Positions 1 to 5,901 of a DNA stretch of 7,172 bases are shown here, piece after piece. Position 1 is the stretch's first letter. Each line of letters opens with the position of its first letter. Position numbers and translations under genes: made by a program. The notes under the pieces were generated by a model. The model was not told where the DNA came from. It saw only the letters and a program-made list of their open reading frames with translations, and did no database searches. The stretch is from Oscillospiraceae bacterium (GTDB lineage: Bacteria; Bacillota; Clostridia; Oscillospirales; UBA929), in NCBI GenBank assembly GCA_031271325.1, contig JAISVY010000153.1, positions 1 through 7,172 on the forward strand, in the 5' to 3' direction.

Positions 1-1353
1 GCGGCGCAGGGACTTAAACTGCGTCATGTAGATCAGGTTGTACCAAAAGACCGTTTCGGGGTTGCTGCTGCCGCTCTCCCACCAAGTGGCGTACTGCTTC
101 TCCATCGGGGCGTAGAGGATCTCTTCCATCTCCGCCTCGGTGTACAGCCCGCGTTTCAGCGCTTCCTGTACGATGTCGGTGCCGGGCAGGAAGTTGAGGT
201 CGTGGAGCTGCAGCGTGAAGCGGCCGGGCAGCGCGTCGCAGAGGGCATATGTTTCCTTGAGCTGTTCGGTTGATTCAAACGGATGGCGCAGGATAAAATC
301 GTAGATCACGCGCGGCACCTTGTTGTCGGCCAGCGCTTTGGCGGCCGACATCACCTGCTCCTGCGACTCCACGCGGTGGAATATTTTCTTTCGCACTTCC
401 GGCGAACCGCTTTGGATCCCCATCACGGCTTGGAACAGCCCGGCTTTGCGCAGCTTTTGAATCAGCTCATGACTGGTTTTCAGCGGGTGCGCCCAAATCT
501 CGAACGGCAGGTTGATCTCGTTTTTATAGCGGGCGGTAAACTCATTGATCCATTTCTGGTCGTCGGGGAAAATCTCATCCCAGAAATGGATAATCGAGAG
601 GCGCTTCATCTTGTCTTTCGCGTGCAGAAGCTCGGTGATCACGTTATCAACCGAGCGGAAGCGCAGGAAATGGCGGCTGTCGCGGTAAACGCGCTTGATG
701 CCGACCGTCGAGCAGTAGGAACAGACGAACGGGCAGCCGCGCGAACAGGTCGTCTCATAACTGACCGAGGTGAGCATCGGGTCGCCGAAACGCAGTTCCC
801 CGCCGTCGATGAAGTATTTGTTGTCCAAACCGATTTCGGCCATCGGCAGGGTATCCAGATCGGTCACCAGCGGGCGCACCGGGTTGACGACGGCCTCGCC
901 GGAACGCATATACGCGAGGTTTTCCATATCGTCCAAGCTCTCCCCGGATTTCAGGCGCTGCGCCAGCTCGGTGACCGCGCCCTCCCCTTCCCCGCGCAGC
1001 ACGTAATCGCAATGCTTCAAGCACCGTTCGGGGAACATCGTGGCGTATACGCCGCCCCAGACGAGCGGCGCTTTGATCTGTTCGCGCACCAATCGCGCCA
1101 CGTCTTCCACCGCTTCGAGGTAGAGCGAAGACATCACCGAAAACCCGACAAACAGCGGGTTATACTGCGCCAGAAAATCCAGCAGCAGCTTTTTTTCCGT
1201 TTCGGTGGGCTTTTGCGGGTGGGTGCTGTGGAAGTTTTTGAAATACAGCACGGTCACGTCGAAGCCCGCGGCGGACAGCGCGCGCTCCAGAAAACGCAGC
1301 CCCAAAGATTTGGGGCTGTAGAAATTGATCAGCAGAACACGAAGGTTTTGCAC
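1..1353 (-). CDS. B12-binding-type radical SAM protein (3' end outside window)
   Basis: The reading frame stays open from a GTG at 1353 to the window edge: 451 residues with no stop, so the C-terminus is missing. The N-terminal ~140 residues look like a Rossmann-type cobalamin-binding domain (LRVLLINF at the start, VWGGVYATMFPE around residues 98-109), but I see no DxHxxG cobalt-ligand motif. The radical SAM core follows, with the [4Fe-4S] cysteines in CPFVCSYC (Cys207, 211 and 214). Further family motifs are FWDEIF (257-262), GIQSGS (312-317) and DFILRHPFES in place of the more usual DFIxGxPxE. Known members use a 5'-deoxyadenosyl radical for methylation, ring formation or other difficult chemistry. 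The substrate here cannot be read from sequence. The GTG start is chosen because homology-like sequence begins there; the upstream AAGAAAG is a weak ribosome site. The same frame is open further upstream, but only through repeat DNA. It may be read through from potD, since no strong terminator lies between them. Confidence 0.88.
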   Translation of the reverse strand, partial: MQNLRVLLINFYSPKSLGLRFLERALSAAGFDVTVLYFKNFHSTHPQKPTETEKKLLLDFLAQYNPLFVGFSVMSSLYLEAVEDVARLVREQIKAPLVWGGVYATMFPERCLKHCDYVLRGEGEGAVTELAQRLKSGESLDDMENLAYMRSGEAVVNPVRPLVTDLDTLPMAEIGLDNKYFIDGGELRFGDPMLTSVSYETTCSRGCPFVCSYCSTVGIKRVYRDSRHFLRFRSVDNVITELLHAKDKMKRLSIIHFWDEIFPDDQKWINEFTARYKNEINLPFEIWAHPLKTSHELIQKLRKAGLFQAVMGIQSGSPEVRKKIFHRVESQEQVMSAAKALADNKVPRVIYDFILRHPFESTEQLKETYALCDALPGRFTLQLHDLNFLPGTDIVQEALKRGLYTEAEMEEILYAPMEKQYATWWESGSSNPETVFWYNLIYMTQFKSLRR

Positions 1354-1392
1354 GACATCACACTTTCTTATTTCGAAGTGTTGAAAATTGCG

Positions 1393-1530
1393 TGTTCGCC
1401 TGAAAGGCGAACGAGCGCGGCGCTTGCGAACGGGCACCGCAGACGTGAGCGCCTGTGGCGCGGCATCGCAAAAGCGCCTGCGGCGAAGAACGGGCTTGCT
1501 CGCTTAACAGCCCGGTAAAGCCGGAGCGGA
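1393..1530. repeat. Composite palindromic intergenic repeat (copy E1)
   Basis: This GC-rich block fills most of the 190-bp gap between potD and the radical SAM gene. It opens with a perfect 8-bp stem and GAA triloop (1394-1412). Positions 1411-1435 match 2732-2756 at 23 of 25 bases, 1451-1471 match 2757-2777 at 20 of 21, and 1519-1529 match 2777-2787 exactly. Relative to the potC-potD copy it has extra blocks at 1436-1450 and about 1472-1518. The second extra block resembles the complement of the repeat upstream of the pseudouridine synthase gene. A GCGCC-TGT-GGCGC hairpin sits at 1450-1462. GTTGAAAAT (1379-1387) and ATTTTCGAC (1530-1538) flank it as an 8/9 inverted repeat. It is non-coding as far as I can tell. 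It may affect readthrough or mRNA stability after potD. Confidence 0.75.
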
Positions 1531-1543
1531 TTTTCGACATGCC

Positions 1544-2620
1544 CTATTTCCTCAGATCCGTCCACAGCTCGGCGTAGAGGTCGTTTACCCAGCCGGGCAG
1601 ATTGGTGAACGTTTCAAAACCGGTCATATCTTCGGGGTAAGATATGCCGTCGTTCTTGACTTCGTCGTCCAAGCTCTCATAGACGTCGATCAGCGGTGTG
1701 GAGTAGCCGGTGAAATCAATGTTGGCAAGCCCCGCCTCGTACGAGCACATGTAGTCGATGTATTTCTCGGCGGCTGTTTTGTTGGCCGCGCCTTTGGGGA
1801 TACAGAAGGCGTCGACAAAGATATTGGTGCCTTCCTTCGGAAACACGAACGCGAGGTCTTCGTTTGTTTCCATCATCGTGATGGCGTCGCCCGCGTAGTA
1901 AGGGGCGAGGATTGCCTCCCCGTTCTCCATCTTGTCAAAGATTTGGTCCATCACGTATCCCTGAACCAACGGTTTTTGGGTCACCATCAGGTCATACGCC
2001 CCGCGCAGTTCGGCCTCGTTGGTGGTGTTGAACGAATGCCCCAGCAGCTTTAAGGCGATGCCAAACGCGTCGCGGGGGTTGTCAAACATTAAAATCTCCC
2101 CGCTGTAACGCTCGTCGAACAGCGCGCCCCAGCTGTCGACCGGTTCGGAGACGCGCGCGGTGTCATAGATGATGCCAACCGTCCCCCACGCGTACGGAAC
2201 CGAATAGAGGTTCTCCGGGTCGTAGGCGGGGTTTTTCAGATCCGCGTCTATGTTCGCGAAGTTGGGAATGTTGGCGAAGTCCAGCGTCAGCAGCATATCC
2301 TCTTCAATCATCCGGCTGATCATGTAGTCGGACGGAATGATCACGTCATAGTTCGAGCCGCCGCCCATGAGGGTGGAGTAAAGCATCTCGTTGTTTTGGT
2401 AGGTGCTGTAATGAACCTGAATACCGGTGGCTTCCCCGAACGCGTTGTTCAGTTCTTCATCCATATATTCGCCCCAGTTGAAGACATACACGTCGCCGGA
2501 CACCTGCGTGCCGCCGCCGGACTGCGCGTTATCGGTTTGTGTGCCCTGCGCGGGAGTGGCTGATTGGCAGCCCGCCAGCAGCAGGAGGGCGGCGATGAGG
2601 ATGATTACATTCTTTTTCAA
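1544..2620 (-). CDS. potD: Spermidine/putrescine ABC transporter substrate-binding lipoprotein PotD
   Basis: This 358-residue extracytoplasmic solute-binding protein captures polyamine and delivers it to PotB/PotC. Residues 1-18 form a lipoprotein signal peptide with lipobox LAGC, so Cys18 should be lipidated and anchor the mature protein to the outer face of the membrane. A Gly/Gln/Ser-rich linker (19-41) follows. Polyamine-pocket motifs by eye-alignment to E. coli PotD are NWGEY (Trp49, Tyr52), PSDY (96-99), DNPRDAFG (180-187), YYAGD (241-245), NIFVD (266-270, with Asp270 matching Asp257) and GYSTP (305-309). Two pocket tryptophans of E. coli PotD seem to be Tyr242 and Phe268 here, so ligand preference (putrescine or spermidine) is uncertain. 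The start is TTG: an AAAGGAG site lies 10 nt upstream and there is no nearby ATG. The stop is TAG. It is the last pot gene, 206 bp after potC, with a repeat in the gap. Confidence 0.95.
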   Translation of the reverse strand: MKKNVIILIAALLLLAGCQSATPAQGTQTDNAQSGGGTQVSGDVYVFNWGEYMDEELNNAFGEATGIQVHYSTYQNNEMLYSTLMGGGSNYDVIIPSDYMISRMIEEDMLLTLDFANIPNFANIDADLKNPAYDPENLYSVPYAWGTVGIIYDTARVSEPVDSWGALFDERYSGEILMFDNPRDAFGIALKLLGHSFNTTNEAELRGAYDLMVTQKPLVQGYVMDQIFDKMENGEAILAPYYAGDAITMMETNEDLAFVFPKEGTNIFVDAFCIPKGAANKTAAEKYIDYMCSYEAGLANIDFTGYSTPLIDVYESLDDEVKNDGISYPEDMTGFETFTNLPGWVNDLYAELWTDLRK

Positions 2621-2630
2621 CGATGATTCG

Positions 2631-2637
2631 CTCCTTT
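2631..2637 (-). promoter_or_regulatory. potD ribosome binding site
   Basis: AAAGGAG on the minus strand, 10 nt before the TTG at 2620. It is the strongest purine-rich site in the AT-rich stretch 2630-2690 and fixes the TTG start. Confidence 0.85.
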
Positions 2638-2681
2638 ATTTTTTATTTTCTGTATTCGTGATGATGTTTACCACTTTATTA

Positions 2682-2698
2682 ACTGAGACGCTCTAAAA
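2682..2698. repeat. 17-bp direct repeat, left copy (flanks E2)
   Basis: ACTGAGACGCTCTAAAA, identical to 2807-2823. The two copies are 125 bp apart and bracket the structured repeat between potC and potD. One base further out differs (A/G) before another match. The pair could be a long target-site duplication or the edges of a duplicated unit. Confidence 0.85.
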
Positions 2699-2799
2699 AC
2701 CCATGTTTTCATTCGGCTTCGCCGAATGAAAACGAGCGCAGCGCTTGCGAACAGGCGCCTATGGCGCGGCATCGCAAGCCGGAGCGGGGGTTTTTAGAG
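2691..2799. repeat. Palindromic intergenic repeat with 12-bp terminal inverted repeats (copy E2)
   Basis: CTCTAAAAACCC (2691-2702) and GGGTTTTTAGAG (2788-2799) are perfect 12-bp inverted repeats closing a ~109-bp element. Inside are a 12-bp perfect stem with a TTC triloop (2706-2732), an 8-bp inverted pair GCTTGCGA/TCGCAAGC (2743-2750 and 2772-2779), and within that GCGCC-TAT-GGCGC (2755-2767). The transcript would fold into a nested cruciform-like structure. The interior shares modules with E1 (1393-1530). In the potABCD transcript it sits between the potC stop and the potD leader. It could act as a partial terminator, a decay barrier or a processing site; none of these is shown by the sequence alone. 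Confidence 0.8.
2706..2732. repeat. Perfect 12-bp stem with triloop
   Basis: TTTTCATTCGGC - TTC - GCCGAATGAAAA. It is a symmetrical stem, so it forms in transcripts of either strand. No uninterrupted U-run follows directly on the minus strand (CATGGGTTTTT comes next), so it is at best an imperfect intrinsic terminator. Confidence 0.75.
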
Positions 2800-2806
2800 G
2801 TACCTG

Positions 2807-2823
2807 ACTGAGACGCTCTAAAA
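2807..2823. repeat. 17-bp direct repeat, right copy (flanks E2)
   Basis: Identical to 2682-2698. It lies just downstream of the potC stop in transcription order (potC ends at 2827). Confidence 0.85.
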
Positions 2824-2826
2824 GCC

Positions 2827-3648
2827 TCATAATCTTCGCTCTTTCTTCTTTTGGTCGCGAGCCTGAAGGATGTTGATGATGATCAGGAGCGCGAGCACCG
2901 TGACGAACATCAGCGTGGACAGCGCGTTGATTTCCGGGCTGACGCGCTTCCGCGTCATAGAGTATATCCGCATCGGCAGCGTTTGAACCGAAGTGCCGGT
3001 GGTGAAGTAGCTGATCAGGAAGTCGTCGATGCTCATCGTGAACGCGATGATCGCGCCGCTGACCACGCCGGGCATGATCTCCGGCAGAATGACGCGCATG
3101 TACGCGCGCAAAGGGTTCGCGCCGAGGTCGAGCGCCGCCTCGTAGGTGTTTTTGTTGAGCTGGCGGAGCTTTGGCAGCACCGAGAGTATCACATAGGGGA
3201 TGTTGAACGTCACATGCGCGATCAGCAGGGTTGTGAACCCCAAGCCGGCGCCTACCCCGAGCGAGCGCAAAAACGTGACGAACAGCACGAAGACGAGCAT
3301 CAGCGAAACACCGGTGATGATGTCGGGGTTGACGACAGGCACATTGTTCAGCGCGAGCAGGATCTTGCGCGGGCGCTTCTTCATGTTGTAGATCCCGACG
3401 GCGGAAACCGTGCCGATCACGGTGGCGATCAGCGCCGAAAGCAGCGCGAGAATCAGCGTGAGCGACAGCGCGGACAGCACCTGTTCGTTCTCGAAGAGCC
3501 GTTTGTACCAATCCAGCGTAAAGCCCTTGAAGCTCACGCGGCTCTTGTCGGAGTTGAACGAGAAAAAGATCAGCACCAGAATCGGCGCATACAGGAAGAC
3601 GGCTACCAGCGCCTGCAGTACGCGCCCCGGAACGCGGGAACGCCTCAC
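2827..3648 (-). CDS. potC: Spermidine/putrescine ABC transporter permease PotC
   Basis: This 273-residue inner-membrane subunit pairs with PotB to form the polyamine channel. Six hydrophobic segments are visible at about residues 10-31, 60-88, 108-130, 138-158, 195-215 and 243-262. The EAA loop, which docks on the ATPase PotA, is EAALDLGANPLRAYMRVILP (170-189). PDIITGVSL (108-116) and DDFLISYFTTG (208-218) are typical of PotC rather than PotB. Length matches the family. The start is GTG at 3648, overlapping the potB stop by 4 bp (GTGA), which suggests translational coupling. A good Shine-Dalgarno sequence lies 6 nt upstream. The C-terminus is basic (KKKERRL). Confidence 0.96.
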   Translation of the reverse strand: MRRSRVPGRVLQALVAVFLYAPILVLIFFSFNSDKSRVSFKGFTLDWYKRLFENEQVLSALSLTLILALLSALIATVIGTVSAVGIYNMKKRPRKILLALNNVPVVNPDIITGVSLMLVFVLFVTFLRSLGVGAGLGFTTLLIAHVTFNIPYVILSVLPKLRQLNKNTYEAALDLGANPLRAYMRVILPEIMPGVVSGAIIAFTMSIDDFLISYFTTGTSVQTLPMRIYSMTRKRVSPEINALSTLMFVTVLALLIIINILQARDQKKKERRL

Positions 3649-4463
3649 AGCACCATCACCTCTTCCTCACCCTCGCCGAAGCGGTTCATGACCGCCATGG
3701 AAATCAGCACGATCACCATCATCACCAGCGAAATCGCCGAGCCGAGATAGGGGTTGTACGTACTGCCCAAAAACTGCATCTCGATCAGGTCGCCGAGCAT
3801 CATCGACTTCCCGCCGCCCAAGAGCTGGCTGATGATAAAGGTGGATACGCCGGGCACGAACACCATCGTCACGCCGCTCAGCACGCCGGGCAGCGAGAGC
3901 GGCAGGATCACCCGCTTGAACACTGTGAATTGGCTGCCGCCCAAGTCCTGCGCCGCCTCGATGACCGAGCCGTCGATTTTCTGGATGACGGTGAGGATGG
4001 GCAGCACCATGAAGGGGAGATAGTTATACACCATGCCGAGCGCCACCGCCGCAGGGGTATTGATGATGCGGACGGGGGGCAGGCGCAGAAAAGAAAGCAG
4101 CTGGTTCAGCAGACCCTTGTTCTCCAGAATCGACATCCACGCATAGGTGCGGAGCAGAATATTGATCCACATCGGCAGCATCAGCAGCAGCATCGCGGTG
4201 TTGCGCACCGCGCCGGTCTCCCGGCTCATCGCGTACGCCAGCGGGTAACCGACCGCGAGACAGACGACGGTCGCGAGCGCCGCCAGCCAAAAACTGCGCC
4301 CGAATACCGCGCCGTAGCCGAGCAGCTGCGAGAAATTGCCGAACGTGAACCGCCCGTCCTCGCCGGTGAACGCGAAATACACCACGAGCAGCATCGGGAT
4401 GACGGTAAACAGCGCCATCCAAACCGTATACGGAGCCGCGAGAAGCCCCCCGCGCTTCTTCAC
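3645..4463 (-). CDS. potB: Spermidine/putrescine ABC transporter permease PotB
   Basis: This 272-residue membrane permease is the partner of PotC in the PotABCD importer. Hydrophobic segments lie at about residues 8-32, 58-80, 88-108, 136-160, 190-215 and 240-260. The EAA loop reads EAAQDLGGSQFTVFKRVILP (169-188), the contact site for PotA. NILLRTYAWM (101-110), followed by an N-K-G-L-L-N stretch (115-120), is characteristic of PotB. The C-terminal tail is short and acidic (GEGEEE). The start is GTG at 4463, overlapping the potA stop by 4 bp (GTGA), with a GGAGG site 7 nt upstream inside potA. Family identity is clear; substrate class comes from the operon as a whole. Confidence 0.96.
   Translation of the reverse strand: MKKRGGLLAAPYTVWMALFTVIPMLLVVYFAFTGEDGRFTFGNFSQLLGYGAVFGRSFWLAALATVVCLAVGYPLAYAMSRETGAVRNTAMLLLMLPMWINILLRTYAWMSILENKGLLNQLLSFLRLPPVRIINTPAAVALGMVYNYLPFMVLPILTVIQKIDGSVIEAAQDLGGSQFTVFKRVILPLSLPGVLSGVTMVFVPGVSTFIISQLLGGGKSMMLGDLIEMQFLGSTYNPYLGSAISLVMMVIVLISMAVMNRFGEGEEEVMVL
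3655..3662 (-). promoter_or_regulatory. potC ribosome binding site inside potB
   Basis: GAGGTGAT on the minus strand, complementary to the 16S tail, 6 nt before the GTG at 3648. It supports the GTG start and coupled translation with potB. Confidence 0.8.
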
Positions 4464-5650
4464 AGCTCTGCCTCCGGAGGTTCTTCGTCCACGTATTTAT
4501 CCTCAAAATCCGGTTCCGGGTCGATGTCCTCAATGGTAAGCGCTTCCGCGCCTTCGGGGAACAGGTCGGGACGGTCCATCACGTGGATGTCCTCCGGTGT
4601 GAGGCAAAGCCCCACCTCGTCGCCGACTTTGGGGGCGGCGGTGGAGTGAACCATCCATTCAAGCTCGCCGACGTCCACGTAAATCTCGTAGAACACGCCC
4701 TTGAACGTGACCGAGTTGACCGTGCCGCGAAGCTGGCCGTCCTTCGGCGCGGTCAGGCGCACATCTTCCGGGCGGATAACCACGTCCACCGGCTGATCGG
4801 GGTCGAACCCGGAATCCACGCAGAGGAAACGCTTCCCCGCGAACGAAACGTCGTTGTCTCTGTGCATCACGCCCTGGATGATGTTGCTCTCGCCGATGAA
4901 GTCGGCGACGAACGCGTTGACCGGCTCGTTATAGATGTCAACGGGGGTGCCGATCTGCTGGATATTGCCCTGATTCATCACCACGACGGTGTCGCTCATC
5001 GTGAGCGCTTCTTCCTGATCGTGCGTGACATAGACGAACGTGATGCCCACCTGCTGCTGAATCTCTTTTAACTCGTGCTGCATCTCTTTGCGCAGCTTGA
5101 GGTCGAGCGCGCCGAGCGGCTCGTCCAGCAAAAGCACCTGCGGGCGGTTGACGATGGCGCGCGCGATCGCGACCCGCTGCTGCTGCCCGCCCGAAAGCTG
5201 ATGTACCCGCCGCCGGTGGTAACCCTTCAGCCCCACCAGTTCCAGCGCGTCCTGCACCCGCTGCCCGATCTCCGCTTCCTGCAATCTCACTTTTTTTTGC
5301 CTGGTCTTGCCGCCCTCCGTCACGGGGACGCTCTGCGGAATGCGCAAGCCAAACGCCACATTCTCAAACACGTTGAGATGTGGGAAGAGGGCATATTTCT
5401 GGAAAACCGTATTGACGCGCCGCTTGTGGGGCGGCACCTCGTTTATTCTCACGCCGTCGAACAGCACCGAGCCGGAGGTTGGCGTCTCAAACCCGCCGAT
5501 GATACGGAGGGTTGTGGTTTTGCCGCAGCCGCTGGGACCGAGCAGCGTGAGGAATTCTTTGTTATGGATGGTCAGATTGATGGCATTAAGCACAATCTCT
5601 CCGTCAAACGCCATGGTGCAGTCCACAAGGCGTATGAGCTCTTTTTTCAC
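4460..5650 (-). CDS. potA: Spermidine/putrescine ABC transporter ATP-binding protein PotA
   Basis: This 396-residue cytoplasmic ATPase powers polyamine import. ABC motifs in order are Walker A GPSGCGKT (38-45), Q-loop Gln84, signature LSGGQQQRV (152-160), Walker B VLLLDEP (172-178) and H-loop His210. A C-terminal TOBE-type regulatory domain covers about residues 285-355 (VIRPEDVRL). FQKYALFPHLNVFENVAFGL is typical of the PotA group. Compared by eye with E. coli PotA there is a basic insertion of about 20 residues at 108-128 in the helical region. An extra acidic tail (372-396) follows the TOBE domain. The insertion contains an A8 run in the coding strand (5291-5298), and the frame is intact across it. 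The start is GTG at 5650, with AGAGGGG 7 nt upstream. It is the first gene of the operon and overlaps potB by 4 bp. Confidence 0.96.
   Translation of the reverse strand: MKKELIRLVDCTMAFDGEIVLNAINLTIHNKEFLTLLGPSGCGKTTTLRIIGGFETPTSGSVLFDGVRINEVPPHKRRVNTVFQKYALFPHLNVFENVAFGLRIPQSVPVTEGGKTRQKKVRLQEAEIGQRVQDALELVGLKGYHRRRVHQLSGGQQQRVAIARAIVNRPQVLLLDEPLGALDLKLRKEMQHELKEIQQQVGITFVYVTHDQEEALTMSDTVVVMNQGNIQQIGTPVDIYNEPVNAFVADFIGESNIIQGVMHRDNDVSFAGKRFLCVDSGFDPDQPVDVVIRPEDVRLTAPKDGQLRGTVNSVTFKGVFYEIYVDVGELEWMVHSTAAPKVGDEVGLCLTPEDIHVMDRPDLFPEGAEALTIEDIDPEPDFEDKYVDEEPPEAEL
4471..4475 (-). promoter_or_regulatory. potB ribosome binding site inside potA
   Basis: GGAGG on the minus strand, 7 nt before the GTG at 4463, within the last codons of potA. 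It decides the GTG start. Confidence 0.85.
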
Positions 5651-5657
5651 CTATCTA

Positions 5658-5664
5658 CCCCTCT
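5658..5664 (-). promoter_or_regulatory. potA ribosome binding site
   Basis: AGAGGGG on the minus strand, 7 nt before the GTG at 5650. It is a moderate match to the Shine-Dalgarno consensus. Confidence 0.65.
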
Positions 5665-5674
5665 ACAGTAAGAT

Positions 5675-5707
5675 CTGCTCCGTCGCTGAGCAGGGAGGAT
5701 AAGACGC
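5675..5707. repeat. 33-bp direct repeat, copy nearest potA
   Basis: Matches 5812-5844 at 31 of 33 bases, with a 137-bp period. It contains CTGCTC/GAGCAG (5675-5680 and 5688-5693), a 6-bp stem with a 7-nt loop; the two substitutions in the other copy shorten that stem to 5 bp. In the potA transcript it carries a CCUCCC stretch upstream of the ribosome binding site. Confidence 0.85.
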
Positions 5708-5716
5708 GGAAGCGTT

Positions 5717-5774
5717 TACCAAACCGAAGGAAGCGCGAAGCGCGGACTGTTTGGTATAAGCGGGAGCGGCTTAT
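5717..5774. repeat. Inverted repeats in potA leader
   Basis: TACCAAAC (5717-5724) and GTTTGGTA (5749-5756) form a perfect 8-bp stem enclosing a GCGC-GAA-GCGC hairpin (5733-5743). Next to it, ATAAGC-GGGAGCG-GCTTAT (5756-5774) forms a second hairpin. Its GGAGCGG core resembles the right ends of repeats E1 and E2. Both lie between the two 33-bp direct repeats. Confidence 0.7.
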
Positions 5775-5795
5775 CAGACCGCCCGCGAGGCGCGC

Positions 5796-5820
5796 ACGGA
5801 GCGTAACAGCGCTGCTCCGT
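5796..5820. repeat. Short inverted repeat ACGGAGC/GCTCCGT
   Basis: Perfect 7-bp arms (5796-5802 and 5814-5820) around an 11-nt loop. The right arm lies inside the second 33-bp direct repeat. Confidence 0.6.
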
Positions 5821-5844
5821 CGCCAAGCAGGGAGGATAAGACGC
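5812..5844. repeat. 33-bp direct repeat, promoter-proximal copy
   Basis: Second copy of 5675-5707, differing at two adjacent bases (CA for TG in the middle). It lies about 30 bp downstream of the predicted potA promoter in transcription order. Confidence 0.85.
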
Positions 5845-5872
5845 TCCTCTCAGCAAATGCGCGGTGACCAAA

Positions 5873-5901
5873 ATAGTATAATAAAAACCTCGGTTTGTCA
5901 A
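5873..5901 (-). promoter_or_regulatory. Predicted sigma-A promoter of potABCD
   Basis: A perfect -35 TTGACA (5896-5901) is followed after 17 bp by TACTAT (5873-5878); TATACT, 2 bp closer, is an alternative -10. The -35 overlaps the stop codon of the pseudouridine synthase gene (5898-5900). Transcription would start near 5866, giving a leader of roughly 215 nt before the potA GTG. That leader is filled with direct and inverted repeats. Confidence 0.65.

Noticed and set aside
1394..1412. Intrinsic terminator for potD
   Set aside because: The 8-bp stem is good, but on the minus strand it is followed by ACGCAATTTTC rather than a U-run, so I would not call it a terminator.
283..1518. 411-codon open frame on the plus strand
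   Set aside because: It is antisense to the radical SAM gene, whose motifs are clear. The translation has no recognisable domain and runs through repeat E1 at its end.
1369..1550. Direct repeats flanking E1, as seen for E2
   Set aside because: Only TATTTC (1369-1374 and 1545-1550) is shared, which is too short to exceed chance.
1358..1565. Small minus-strand frames of 60 and 65 codons
   Set aside because: They consist mostly of translated repeat E1 and the end of potD in other frames.
2851..3750. 299-codon open frame on the plus strand
   Set aside because: Antisense to potC and the end of potB. The His/Arg/Asp-rich low-hydrophobicity translation is what the reverse of a membrane-protein gene in GC-rich DNA gives.
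4583..5671. Two plus-strand open frames (162 and 198 codons)
   Set aside because: Both are shadows of potA, which has every ABC motif in frame.
5882..5901. Terminator for the pseudouridine synthase gene
   Set aside because: AAACCGAGGTTTTT can form only a 4-bp stem before the T-run, and the region is better explained as the potA promoter.
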